Origin: Afifellaceae bacterium
Lineage (GTDB): Bacteria; Pseudomonadota; Alphaproteobacteria; Rhizobiales; Afifellaceae
Reading direction: 5' to 3'
Assembly: GCA_028281235.1 (NCBI GenBank)
Contig: JANQKG010000037.1
Span: 1 to 64,000, forward strand
DNA: 64,000 nucleotides
The notes beneath the pieces are model-generated. The model saw only the letters and a program-made list of their open reading frames with translations. It was not told the origin of the DNA and did not search any database. How positions within the stretch are numbered: the stretch's first letter is position 1; every line of letters begins with the position of its first letter. The position numbers were made by a program, and so were the translations under genes. Below are positions 47,746-55,899 of this stretch, piece after piece.

Positions 47746-47782
47746 TAGAGCATGATCCGGCAAAGTGGAAACCGGTTTTCCG
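47746..47782. repeat. Short dispersed repeat upstream of sspB
   Basis: The segment begins TAGAGCATGATCCGGC and has the motif GTGGAAACCGGTTTTCC with a small inverted repeat (GGAAACC-GGTTTTCC). Repeats of this form, with a GAGCATGATC lead, are very common between genes in Hyphomicrobiales. It sits just upstream of sspB and downstream of ssrA on the minus strand. No function is evident. Confidence 0.65.
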
Positions 47783-47855
47783 CCTTCGCGAAGCCCGCCT
47801 CGGCCGGGAGGTGAAGCGGATTCAATCAGAATAGGCATGGCGGACAACACAGAGG

Positions 47856-48214
47856 ATAAAGTGGAGGCTTCTGTTGCCAGGTGCCTCCGAACCCCGCCTG
47901 AGGGGGCTAACCCCCAGGGCTTGAATTGAAGCAGTCAGACTGCATTACGCAGCGAGACGAGCCTCAGCATAGTTGTCGTTTGCAACTATTTGACGGCCCG
48001 ATAACGGTGGTACCATGCCGGGCAAAAGCCGGAGCCTTTACACCCTCGTCGATCCTATTTCGCCCCCATCATCAGCCGTGCGAAGCCCCAAGGAGATCAT
48101 TGGGCGAAGCACGGTTCATGGTGGAGGCGCCGGGTACCGCCCCCGGGTCCGATAGGCTTATTACGCTCAGCGTTTATCGCCATAGCCGGGTCGCCCCGGC
48201 GCCTGAGATATAGG
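47856..48214 (-). ncRNA. ssrA: tmRNA, circularly permuted two-piece form (ssrA)
   Basis: tmRNA rescues stalled ribosomes and adds a degradation tag. On the minus strand the acceptor piece comes first (48214 to 48119) and ends in CCACCA at 48124-48119. An intervening segment follows, then the coding piece begins near 48067 with GGGGGCGAAATAGGATCGAC. The tag frame is at 47983-47945: GCA AAC GAC then codons for NYAEARLAA and TAA, giving ANDNYAEARLAA. The final stem uses GGAGGC and GCCTCC near 47863-47887. This order (acceptor, loop, coding) is the permuted arrangement of alphaproteobacteria. The exact ends are estimated. Confidence 0.95.
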
Positions 48215-48324
48215 CTCCCCCGGTTAAGCAATCAATGCGCCTGCGGCGGGTCATTATGGCCCGCGGATTGTTGAAAACACCCGTTCATGCGGGACTTTTG
48301 GCGGAATCGCACTAAATTGGGCCC

Positions 48325-49119
48325 ATGCGGAACTATCACGACCTCCTGGAGCGGGCCCTGAAACACGGCGTGCGAAAGTCCGACCGCACGGGTGTCGGCA
48401 CGCGGTCCATCTTCGGCCACCAGATGCGCTTTGACCTCAACGACGGCTTTCCGCTGGTCACCACCAAGAAGCTGCATGTGAAATCGGTCATCCACGAGCT
48501 TCTGTGGTTCCTGGCCGGCGACACCAACATCCGCACCCTCAACGAGAACGGCGTGCGGATCTGGAACGAATGGGCGGACGCGGACGGCGATCTCGGGCCT
48601 GTCTACGGCCGGCAATGGCGCTCATGGGCCGCACCCGACGGGCGCACAATCGACCAGATTTCCGACGTAATCGCCGCCATCCGCACCAATCCCGATTCGC
48701 GCAGGCTGGTGGTCAGCGCCTGGAATCCGGCGGATATCGACAAGATGGCGCTGCCGCCGTGCCACTGCCTGTTCCAGTTTTACGTTGCGGAGGGGCGGCT
48801 CTCCTGCCAGCTCTATCAGCGCTCCGGCGATATCTTTCTGGGCGTGCCGTTCAACATCGCCTCCTATGCGCTTCTCACGATGATGGTGGCGCAGGTGACG
48901 GAGCTGAAGCCCGGCGAATTCGTCCACACCTTCGGCGATGCGCATCTTTACGCCAACCATGTGGAGCAGGCCGAAGAGCAGCTCAGCCGTGCGCCGCGGC
49001 CGCTGCCGACCATGCGCATCAACCCCGACGTTCATTCCATCTTCGACTTCGTCTACGAGGACTTCGAGCTGACCGGCTACGACCCGCACCCGCACATCAA
49101 GGCGGAGGTGGCGGTTTGA
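48325..49119 (+). CDS. thyA: Thymidylate synthase ThyA
   Basis: ThyA methylates dUMP to dTMP with methylene-tetrahydrofolate. The 264-residue protein is the standard length. Motifs include [35 protein letters not shown], the catalytic Cys in [13 protein letters not shown] near residue 148, and [25 protein letters not shown] with the dUMP-binding Arg/Ser/Asp. The gene is followed 37 bp later by folA, which regenerates the tetrahydrofolate used up by this reaction. Confidence 0.98.
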   Translation: MRNYHDLLERALKHGVRKSDRTGVGTRSIFGHQMRFDLNDGFPLVTTKKLHVKSVIHELLWFLAGDTNIRTLNENGVRIWNEWADADGDLGPVYGRQWRSWAAPDGRTIDQISDVIAAIRTNPDSRRLVVSAWNPADIDKMALPPCHCLFQFYVAEGRLSCQLYQRSGDIFLGVPFNIASYALLTMMVAQVTELKPGEFVHTFGDAHLYANHVEQAEEQLSRAPRPLPTMRINPDVHSIFDFVYEDFELTGYDPHPHIKAEVAV

Positions 49120-49156
49120 GGCCTTGGCCGCCGGCCCGGTGGGGGGTGTCGGCAGC

Positions 49157-49672
49157 ATGACGAAGACGCCACTTACTCTCGTCGTCGCCATTGGTGAGAA
49201 TGGCGTGATCGGCGCGCGCGGCGACATCCCATGGCGGGTGCGCGCGGATATGAAGCTTTTTCGATCGGTTACGATGGGCAAGCCGATCGTGATGGGCCGC
49301 AAGACATTTGAGTCGATCGGTCGGGCGCTGGATGGCCGCGACAATATCGTCGTGTCGCGAAAGCCCGGATTTGCGCCTTCCGGGGCCGTCGTCGCGGTTG
49401 ATCTTTCGACGGCGCTGGAGGTCGCTGATCAATGCGCGGCTGAGCGGGGAGCCGATGAGATTTGCGTGATCGGCGGGGGTGAGCTCTATGCGGCAACATT
49501 ACCGCTGGCGGCGCGGCTCCGGGTGACCCATATCGCGGCTGCCCCGGAAGGTGATACAATGTTCGCGGAGATTTCACCGGACGAGTGGGTTGCGGTGAAA
49601 CGTGAGCCGCTGCCCCGGAGTGAGGGCGACACGGCGGATGCGGAATACGTCGTCTACGAGCGGCGCCGCTAG
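49157..49672 (+). CDS. folA: Dihydrofolate reductase
   Basis: FolA reduces dihydrofolate to tetrahydrofolate with NADPH. ATG 49157 gives 171 residues starting MTKTPLTLVVAIGENGVIG; an earlier frame opening at 49124 overlaps the thyA end region and is not conserved. Motifs are ARGDIPWRVRADMKLF (with the substrate-site Asp), PIVMGRKTFESIGRALDGRDNIVVSR and EICVIGGGELYAATLPLA (NADPH). It forms a functional pair with thyA. Confidence 0.95.
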   Translation: MTKTPLTLVVAIGENGVIGARGDIPWRVRADMKLFRSVTMGKPIVMGRKTFESIGRALDGRDNIVVSRKPGFAPSGAVVAVDLSTALEVADQCAAERGADEICVIGGGELYAATLPLAARLRVTHIAAAPEGDTMFAEISPDEWVAVKREPLPRSEGDTADAEYVVYERRR

Positions 49673-49806
49673 GCTGAAGGGAGCGGCGAAGAGTCCGTTG
49701 ACCGTGCCGCCCGGCGGCGTTGCCAGAATCGGCGGCGCTCCTCTATAACCCCGCGCAACGCCCAGGCCCCGGCGATTTTGGGGGCCGCGGACGAGAAGGA
49801 GAGTGA

Positions 49807-50943
49807 ATGCCCTGGAGCAACAATGGCGGTGGGGGCGGATGGAAAGGCGGCGGTGGCCCCTGGGGTCCGGGTCCGCAGCAGCGCGGAGGTCCGCAGCCAC
49901 CCGACCTTGAAGAACTCCTGAAGCGCAGCCAGGACCGGCTGCGCAACGTGTTCCCGTCCGGCGGACGCGGCAATCTCTCCATCGCAGCTCTGATCATCGC
50001 AGCACTTGCCGTGCTGTGGGTCATCCAGTCTGTCTATACGGTGCAGCCGGACGAGCTCGGCCAGGAACTGGTCTTCGGGAAGCCGAAGAGCGAGGTCTCC
50101 GAGCAGGGGCTGCATTTCCATTTCTGGCCGGTGGAGACGGTGGAAAAGGTGTCGACCCGCCAGCAGCGTGAAATCCTCACCGCCGACGCCGGCAGCCGCG
50201 CCGTCGGCGACGGCAATTTGATGCTGTCGGGCGACCAGAACATCGTGGAGATCGACTTCTCGGTGCTGTGGCGCGTGGCTGAGCCGAAGAAATTTCTGTT
50301 CAATGTGGCGGAGCCTGAGGCGCTTCTGCGGCGGGTCGCCGAAAGCGCCATGCGTGAGCTGGTTGGGCGCTCGTCCGCTGAGGACGTGCGCACCGAACGT
50401 CGTGCCGAAGTGGAGGAGGGGGTTCGCGAGCTTCTGCAGACGACGCTTGATCAGTACGAGTCGGGCATGGCGATCGTCGGCGTGCAGCTTGAGAGAGCCG
50501 ACCCGCCCGACGAAGTGGCGGACGCGTTTGAGGAAGTCCAGCGCGCGCAGCAGGACCTCGACCGCTTCCAGCGTGAGGCTGAAGCCTACGCCAACCGGCG
50601 GCTCGGCGATGCGCGCGGCGAAGCTGCGCAAATCACCGAGGCAGCGCTCGGCTACAAGGAACAGGTGGTGGCGGGCGCCGAAGGTGAATCGCAGCGTTTT
50701 CTGTCGATTCTTGAAGAGTATCAGCAGGCGGAAGACGTGACGCGCAAGCGTCTGTTCTTTGAGACGCTGGAGCGCGTACTTGCCGATTCCAACAAGATCA
50801 TCTTGGAGAACGAGGCGGGATCGGGTGTCGTGCCTTATCTGCCGCTCGATCGGCTGATGCGTGATCGCATGTCGGGCGCGCGCGCGCAGACCGGCACCAA
50901 CAATGGCGGCACAAGCCTTCAGTCACAGGGGGCAAGCCAATGA
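49807..50943 (+). CDS. hflK: FtsH protease regulator HflK
   Basis: HflK is an inner-membrane SPFH/prohibitin protein that, with HflC, forms a cage around the FtsH protease. The 378-residue protein has a Gly/Trp-rich cytoplasmic start (SNNGGGGGWKGGGGPWGPGP), one membrane helix near residues 57-75 (LSIAALIIAALAVLWVIQ), and the SPFH domain. A long helix follows (FEEVQRAQQDLDRFQREAEAYANRRLGDARGEAAQI). The stop overlaps hflC by four bases. Confidence 0.95.
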   Translation: MPWSNNGGGGGWKGGGGPWGPGPQQRGGPQPPDLEELLKRSQDRLRNVFPSGGRGNLSIAALIIAALAVLWVIQSVYTVQPDELGQELVFGKPKSEVSEQGLHFHFWPVETVEKVSTRQQREILTADAGSRAVGDGNLMLSGDQNIVEIDFSVLWRVAEPKKFLFNVAEPEALLRRVAESAMRELVGRSSAEDVRTERRAEVEEGVRELLQTTLDQYESGMAIVGVQLERADPPDEVADAFEEVQRAQQDLDRFQREAEAYANRRLGDARGEAAQITEAALGYKEQVVAGAEGESQRFLSILEEYQQAEDVTRKRLFFETLERVLADSNKIILENEAGSGVVPYLPLDRLMRDRMSGARAQTGTNNGGTSLQSQGASQ

Positions 50944-51917
50944 GACGCGCAACGGTCATCTTCCTCGTCGTCATCGTCGTAGCGGTGGCGCTTCTTTATT
51001 CCTCGATCTTCATCGTCAACGAGCGCCAGCAGGCACTCGTATTGCGGTTCGGCGAGATCACGCGGGTCATCCGCGAGCCCGGTATCAACTTCAAGATTCC
51101 CACCGCTTTCGTGGAGACGGTGCAGATCATCGAAGACCGGTTGCTCAATTTCGAGCTTGAGGATCTGCGCGTGCAGGTGCGTGACGGCCGGCGGTACATC
51201 GTCTCCGCCCTGGTGGTCTTCAAGATCGTCGACCCGCGCGCCTTCCGGGAGAATGTCTCCGGCAGCCTCAACATCGCGCAGGAGAACATGCGCACCCGGC
51301 TCGATGCGGCGCTGCGTCGGGTCTATGGCGGTCGCAGCTTCGAGGCCGCGCTTTCGGAGCAGCGCGCTGAGATGATGGTGGAGGTGCGCAATCAACTAAG
51401 GCCGCTGAAGCAAGAACTCGGGCTCGATATCACCGACGTGCGCATCAAACGCACCGATCTGTTGCCGGAGGTGTCGCAACAGACCTTTGAACGCATGCGC
51501 GCTGAGCGTCTTGCTGAAGCCGCGCAGCTCAGGGCCCGTGGAACGGAGCTTGCCGCCCGCATACGGGCGGAGGCCGATCGCGAGGCGGTGGTCACCGTCG
51601 CGGAGGCGGAACGCGAGGCGGAGATTATGCGCGGTCAGGGCGATGCGGATCGCAGCCGGATTTTTGCCGAAGCCTATCAGCGTAATCCGGGCTTCTTCGA
51701 GTTCTACCGCTCCATGATTGCCTATCGGACTGCGCTGGAAGGCAGCGAGACAACGTTGGTTCTCTCACCGGATTCCGACTTCTTCCGCTTCTTCGGGGAT
51801 TCCCAGGGTGGTGGGCCGGCCTCCGGCGCGACGGCAGGCGGTTCCGTGCTTGACCTCAGGCCGGGCGAGACGCCGGATGCGGACGCCGAACCAGAGGCTG
51901 CGCCGACGACGCAATGA
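50940..51917 (+). CDS. hflC: FtsH protease modulator HflC
   Basis: HflC is the partner SPFH protein of HflK. The 325-residue protein starts with a membrane helix (MRRATVIFLVVIVVAVALLYSSIFIVNERQQ, near residues 5-25), then the SPFH domain (FKIPTAFVETVQIIEDRLLNF) and a helix rich in Glu and Arg (RADREAVVTVAEAEREAEIMRGQGD). The family ending EFYRSMIAYRTAL is present, followed by a Gly/Pro tail. Its stop overlaps the next small gene by four bases. Confidence 0.95.
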   Translation: MRRATVIFLVVIVVAVALLYSSIFIVNERQQALVLRFGEITRVIREPGINFKIPTAFVETVQIIEDRLLNFELEDLRVQVRDGRRYIVSALVVFKIVDPRAFRENVSGSLNIAQENMRTRLDAALRRVYGGRSFEAALSEQRAEMMVEVRNQLRPLKQELGLDITDVRIKRTDLLPEVSQQTFERMRAERLAEAAQLRARGTELAARIRAEADREAVVTVAEAEREAEIMRGQGDADRSRIFAEAYQRNPGFFEFYRSMIAYRTALEGSETTLVLSPDSDFFRFFGDSQGGGPASGATAGGSVLDLRPGETPDADAEPEAAPTTQ

Positions 51918-52099
51918 GCACGGTCGTCGTGGCGATCGGTTTGGTTTTGGTGTTGGAAGGGGCGCTTTATGCGCTCTTTCCGGAGTTCATGAAGCGCACG
52001 GCCCAGCAAGTGACGCAGACGCCGGCGGACACGCTACGCTATGTGGGCATCGTTGCTGCAGCGCTCGGCGTGGGTGTGGTCTGGTTCGTTCGCGGCTAG
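51914..52099 (+). CDS. DUF2065 small membrane protein
   Basis: The 61-residue protein has two membrane segments (VVVAIGLVLVLEGALYALFP and TLRYVGIVAAALGVGVVWFVRG) joined by a short Gln/Thr loop. The pattern matches DUF2065, a family found directly after hflC in many proteobacteria. Its role is unknown, but the fixed position suggests a link to the HflKC-FtsH complex. It overlaps hflC by ATGA and is followed by degP. Confidence 0.87.
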   Translation: MSTVVVAIGLVLVLEGALYALFPEFMKRTAQQVTQTPADTLRYVGIVAAALGVGVVWFVRG

Positions 52100-52197
52100 A
52101 TCTAACGACCAGCGCAACCAAATTTGAAGGCGGCGGAGCGTGCTTTCGCCGCGAATTGCGTCAATATCCCCCGTGACGACGGCGGAGAGACCAGAAC

Positions 52198-53865
52198 ATG
52201 AGGATTGCAGCGATCGCCGGGGGGACGTTGGCCTTGTCGCTGACGGCCGCAGCTGCGCATGCGGGACCAGCGTCTCCAGCTCACCATCTTCTGTCACAAC
52301 AGATTCTGAGTGCGCAGGCCGATCCGCAAATGGCGCCGGATGTGGAGGGGATGGAGCCGGTTCTGCCACCGCCGATCCTGCCGGCGCCGGACCTTTCCGG
52401 AGACGATCCGCTCGTTGAGCTGCCGCCGGAGGAGGACCCGCGGACCCGTGTCGGGCCCGGATTACCTACGACCGACGTCGGGGCTGTCTTCTCTTTCGCT
52501 GATCTTGCAGAGCAATTGCTCGATTCCGTCGTCCACATCTCCACATCGCAGCGTGTTTCGTTGCCCAACCGCCGAAGGCTGCCGAACGCGCCGGACAGCG
52601 ACGAGATGTTTGAGGACTTCTTCAATGACAATGGCCGGGAGGATGGGCGACGCGGCTCGCGCAACGTTCAGTCGCTGGGCGCGGGCTTCGTGATCGATAC
52701 CTCGGGCCTGATCGTGACCAACAATCACGTCATCGCCGACGCCGATGAAATCGTCGCGAACTTTCACGACGGCAGCAAGCTGATCGCCGAGGTGGTCGGC
52801 GTCGACGAGAAGACCGACCTGGCGCTTCTGCAGGTGCGCGATGGCGGGGCGCTAAAGCCGACACGGTTCGGCCGATCCGAGCGGCTGCGCGTCGGCGATT
52901 GGGTGCTCGCCATCGGCAATCCCTTCGGCTTTGGCGGCACGGTGACGGCGGGGATCGTTTCAGCGCTCGATCGCGACATCAATTCCGGCCCGTACGACCA
53001 TTACATTCAGACCGACGCATCGATAAACCGCGGCAATTCCGGCGGTCCGCTGTTCAATATCGACGGCGAGGTGGTGGGCATCAACACCGCCATCATGTCG
53101 CCGACCGGCGGCTCTATCGGCATTGGCTTTGCTGTGCCGACAGAAATCGCAGTGCCGGTCATCGATCAGCTTCGGCGTTTCGGCAGCGTGCGGCGCGGCT
53201 GGATCGGCGTGCGCATTCAAAACGTATCGGCGGAGGTGGCCGAAGGGCTCGGCATGGAGCGCGCCATGGGTGCCTTCGTGGCCGGTTTGACGGATGGCGG
53301 TCCGGCCTTCGACGCGGGCATTGAGGACGGCGACATCGTCGTGGAGTTCAACGGCCGGCCGGTGGAAAGCGTGCGCGAATTGCCGCGGCTGGTCGCCGAT
53401 ACGCCGCCGGGCGATACCGTTGACATGGTGGTGATGCGCGACGGCGAGCCGGTGACGCTTCAGATCACGGTGGGTCTTCTTGAGGACGAGACGAGTGTGG
53501 TGGCCGCCACAACGAGCGGATCGGAAGAGCAAGAAGACCCAGAGATTCCGGACGAAGACGTCGCGCAAATGTTCGGGCTGAAACTCGACACGATCACCGA
53601 TGATTTGCGCCGCACCTTCGCCATCGACGAGGATGTGGAGGGTGTTCTCGTTGCGGAGGTGATGGACGGCAGCGAGGCGAAGGAGAAGGGCGTCAAGAAA
53701 GGCGAGGTCATTCTGCAGGTCAGCCAGTGGGACGTGAAAGCGCCTGAGGAGGTGATCGCCCGCATCGAGGAACTGAAGGCACAGGGCCGCCGCACGATCA
53801 TGTTGCTCCTTTCCGGTGAAGGCAACACGCAACGCCACGTGTCGCTCCGGTTTGAGGACGAGTAG
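52198..53865 (+). CDS. degP: Periplasmic serine protease DegP (Do/HtrA family)
   Basis: DegP is an envelope protease and chaperone for misfolded proteins. The 555-residue precursor has a signal peptide (IAAIAGGTLALSLTAAAAHA). An unusual Pro/Glu-rich stretch of about 60 residues comes before the trypsin-like domain. The triad is intact: His in VTNNHVI, Asp in EKTDLALL and Ser in NRGNSGGPLFN. A first PDZ domain (WIGVRIQNVSAEVAEGLG) and a second one (VLVAEVMDGSEAKEKGVKKGEVILQV) follow. It is the last gene of the hflK-hflC-DUF2065-degP row. Confidence 0.95.
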   Translation: MRIAAIAGGTLALSLTAAAAHAGPASPAHHLLSQQILSAQADPQMAPDVEGMEPVLPPPILPAPDLSGDDPLVELPPEEDPRTRVGPGLPTTDVGAVFSFADLAEQLLDSVVHISTSQRVSLPNRRRLPNAPDSDEMFEDFFNDNGREDGRRGSRNVQSLGAGFVIDTSGLIVTNNHVIADADEIVANFHDGSKLIAEVVGVDEKTDLALLQVRDGGALKPTRFGRSERLRVGDWVLAIGNPFGFGGTVTAGIVSALDRDINSGPYDHYIQTDASINRGNSGGPLFNIDGEVVGINTAIMSPTGGSIGIGFAVPTEIAVPVIDQLRRFGSVRRGWIGVRIQNVSAEVAEGLGMERAMGAFVAGLTDGGPAFDAGIEDGDIVVEFNGRPVESVRELPRLVADTPPGDTVDMVVMRDGEPVTLQITVGLLEDETSVVAATTSGSEEQEDPEIPDEDVAQMFGLKLDTITDDLRRTFAIDEDVEGVLVAEVMDGSEAKEKGVKKGEVILQVSQWDVKAPEEVIARIEELKAQGRRTIMLLLSGEGNTQRHVSLRFEDE

Positions 53866-53884
53866 GCGAGATATCGTCTTTATT

Positions 53885-53988
53885 CGTCGTCATTGCCGGG
53901 CTTGACCCGGCAATCCATGCCGCTGGCGTTTCGCTAAGGGGAGCGGCTCAGGAATGGATGCCCGGATCAAGTCCGGGCATGACGACAG
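53885..53988. repeat. Dispersed double-hairpin repeat, degP/serB junction
   Basis: Palindromes ATTGCCGGG-CTTGA-CCCGGCAAT (53892-53914) and ATGCCCGGA-TCAAG-TCCGGGCAT (53958-53980) repeat the unit of 36656-36760 with very few changes. It again lies between the 3' ends of two convergent genes. A terminator role for both directions is plausible but not shown. Confidence 0.75.
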
Positions 53989-54039
53989 AGGGTTGCGCGA
54001 TTCAGAGTGTACCGGCGTTTCGCTCAACCCAAATCATGC

Positions 54040-54939
54040 TCAATCCGCCGTCACAAACTCATCGCGGCGAAAGCCCTGCAGAAACAGCACCGCTGAGAGG
54101 TCGGCGTGGTCGATGATTGCGTCGGCAATGTCGCGCAGCGCCGGTTTGCCGCGATAGGCGACGCCGAGCCCGGCCCGTTTGACCATGCCGGAATCGTTGG
54201 CGCCGTCACCGATGGCAAGCGTCGCCTGCGGCTCCAGCGACATGGATGTGCTGAGCGCCTCAAGCGTGTCCTCCTTGGCTTCGCGGCCGAGAATCGGCTC
54301 GGCGACCTCACCGGTGAACACGCCGTCCTCGTGCAGCAATCGGTTGGCGCGATCTTCATGAAAGCCGAGTTGCTCGGCGATCGCGCCGGTGAAGAGCGTG
54401 AAGCCGCCGGAGACAAGTGCGGTGTGCGCACCGGCTTGCCGCATCGTCGCCACGAGCGTGGCTGCGCCCGGCGTCAGCGTGACCCGCGTCTCCAAGACCC
54501 GCTCGACGGTCGCGACCGGAAGGCCCTTGAGAAGCGCCACGCGCGCGCGCAGCGCCGGCTCGAAGGCGATCTCGCCGCGCATGGCGCGCTCGGTGATGGC
54601 GGCGACGGAATCGCGCAGGCCCAGCTCGGCGGCCAACTCGTCGATACATTCCTGGCCGATCAGCGTGGAATCCATGTCGGCCAAGAGAAGCGTCTTGCGG
54701 CGCGTCGCAAGCGGAACGACGTTCACGTCGAGCGGCTCTGCGCCGCGTTCCTGCCGCGCCGCTTCTGCGACGGCTTCAATGGGCCCCTCAAAGGGAATGT
54801 CGCACGCCTCCTGCGGCGACAGCCAGACCGGCGCGGCGCAGGCGGCGCCAACGCTCTCTGCTGCGCGTCGCGCTCGGTCGATTTGGTCGATGCTCAGCGC
54901 CTTCGCTTCCGGAGCGATGAGCGATAGGACATGGCTCAT
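54040..54939 (-). CDS. serB: Phosphoserine phosphatase SerB
   Basis: SerB dephosphorylates phosphoserine in the last step of serine synthesis. ATG 54939 gives 299 residues; the frame is open to 55098 but lies there inside miaA. An N-terminal ACT-like region (MSHVLSLIAPEAKALS) precedes the HAD domain with LLLADMDSTLIGQECIDELA (nucleophile Asp, near residue 88), LVSGGFTLFTGAIAEQLGF and AIGDGANDSGMVKRAGLGVAYRGKP. Its start codon shares two bases with the miaA start codon on the other strand. Confidence 0.94.
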   Translation of the reverse strand: MSHVLSLIAPEAKALSIDQIDRARRAAESVGAACAAPVWLSPQEACDIPFEGPIEAVAEAARQERGAEPLDVNVVPLATRRKTLLLADMDSTLIGQECIDELAAELGLRDSVAAITERAMRGEIAFEPALRARVALLKGLPVATVERVLETRVTLTPGAATLVATMRQAGAHTALVSGGFTLFTGAIAEQLGFHEDRANRLLHEDGVFTGEVAEPILGREAKEDTLEALSTSMSLEPQATLAIGDGANDSGMVKRAGLGVAYRGKPALRDIADAIIDHADLSAVLFLQGFRRDEFVTAD

Positions 54940-55873
54940 GATTGTCCCTGAGGCGCTTTCGCTTGAGAGGATCGCGGCGGCGCGCGCTGTGCTGATAGCC
55001 GGGCCGACCGCCAGCGGCAAGTCGGCCCTGGCGATGCAGCTGGCGGACGCCTGTTCCGCGCGCGGCCGGCCGGCGTGGATCGTCAATGCCGATGCCATGC
55101 AGGTCTATGACGGATTGCGCGTGATCACGGCTCGTCCAAGCTCAGGCGACGAGGCCCGTCTGCCGCATCGTCTGTATGGGCACGTCGCGCCCGACAGGCG
55201 CTACTCCGTCGGCGCCTGGCTCAGCGACATGGAGGCGGTGCTCCGCGATGCGGAAGGTCACGGCGCATGCGCCATCATCGTCGGCGGTACCGGCCTCTAT
55301 TTCAAAGCGTTGACGGAGGGGCTGTCCGAAGTGCCCTCGGTCCCGGCCGATGTGCGGCGGGATTGGGATGCGCGCGCCAAGATCACGGACCCCGTGACGC
55401 TTCACACCATGCTGGCGGAGCGCGACCCGGAGACCGCCGATACGCTGCGGCCGAGCGATCGCCAGCGCGTTCAGCGGGCGCTTGAAGTGCTCGATGCGAC
55501 GGGTGCCGGGCTTAGCGCCTGGCGGAGACAAGGGCGTCGCGCGGCGCTTCTTGCGGCGGACGATGCGCCAAGGATCGTTCTTGATACGCCGCGCCCCGTG
55601 CTGCATGCGCGCATCGCGGCGCGCTTTGACGGGATGGTTGATTCGGGGGCGCTTGATGAGGTGCGGGCGCTCGTCGCGCGCCGGCTGGATCCGGCTTTGC
55701 CGGTGATGAAGGCGATCGGCGTGCGTGAGATCGCCGCCTATCTGGACGGCGAGATGTCGCTGGAGAGCGCGATTGAGCGGGCCAAGACGGAGACGCGGCG
55801 CTATGCCAAGCGTCAGTCGACCTGGCTGCGAACGCAGATGCCGGATTGGCCGCGGGTTGCCGGGGCGGCCTAG
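54938..55873 (+). CDS. miaA: tRNA dimethylallyltransferase MiaA
   Basis: MiaA adds an isopentenyl group to A37 of tRNAs reading UNN codons. ATG 54938 gives 311 residues; the longer open frame upstream is the serB shadow. The P-loop is GPTASGKSALAMQLADAC near residue 22, followed by IVNADAMQVYDGLRVITARPS, PHRLYGHV, IIVGGTGLYFKALTEGL and MKAIGVREIAAYLDGEMSLE...ETRRYAKRQSTWLR. The start region overlaps the serB start, so each promoter must lie inside the other gene or further away. Confidence 0.95.
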   Translation: MIVPEALSLERIAAARAVLIAGPTASGKSALAMQLADACSARGRPAWIVNADAMQVYDGLRVITARPSSGDEARLPHRLYGHVAPDRRYSVGAWLSDMEAVLRDAEGHGACAIIVGGTGLYFKALTEGLSEVPSVPADVRRDWDARAKITDPVTLHTMLAERDPETADTLRPSDRQRVQRALEVLDATGAGLSAWRRQGRRAALLAADDAPRIVLDTPRPVLHARIAARFDGMVDSGALDEVRALVARRLDPALPVMKAIGVREIAAYLDGEMSLESAIERAKTETRRYAKRQSTWLRTQMPDWPRVAGAA

Positions 55874-55899
55874 AGGGCCGCCCGCCGCTTGTCCAGTCG

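Noticed and set aside
47926-48213. 95-codon plus-strand frame over the ssrA locus
   Set aside because: The region is explained in detail by the permuted tmRNA on the minus strand, with tag frame and CCACCA end.
54389-54937. N-terminal extension of MiaA of 183 codons
   Set aside because: The extension is antisense to serB and lacks family similarity; the P-loop starts at the expected distance from ATG 54938.
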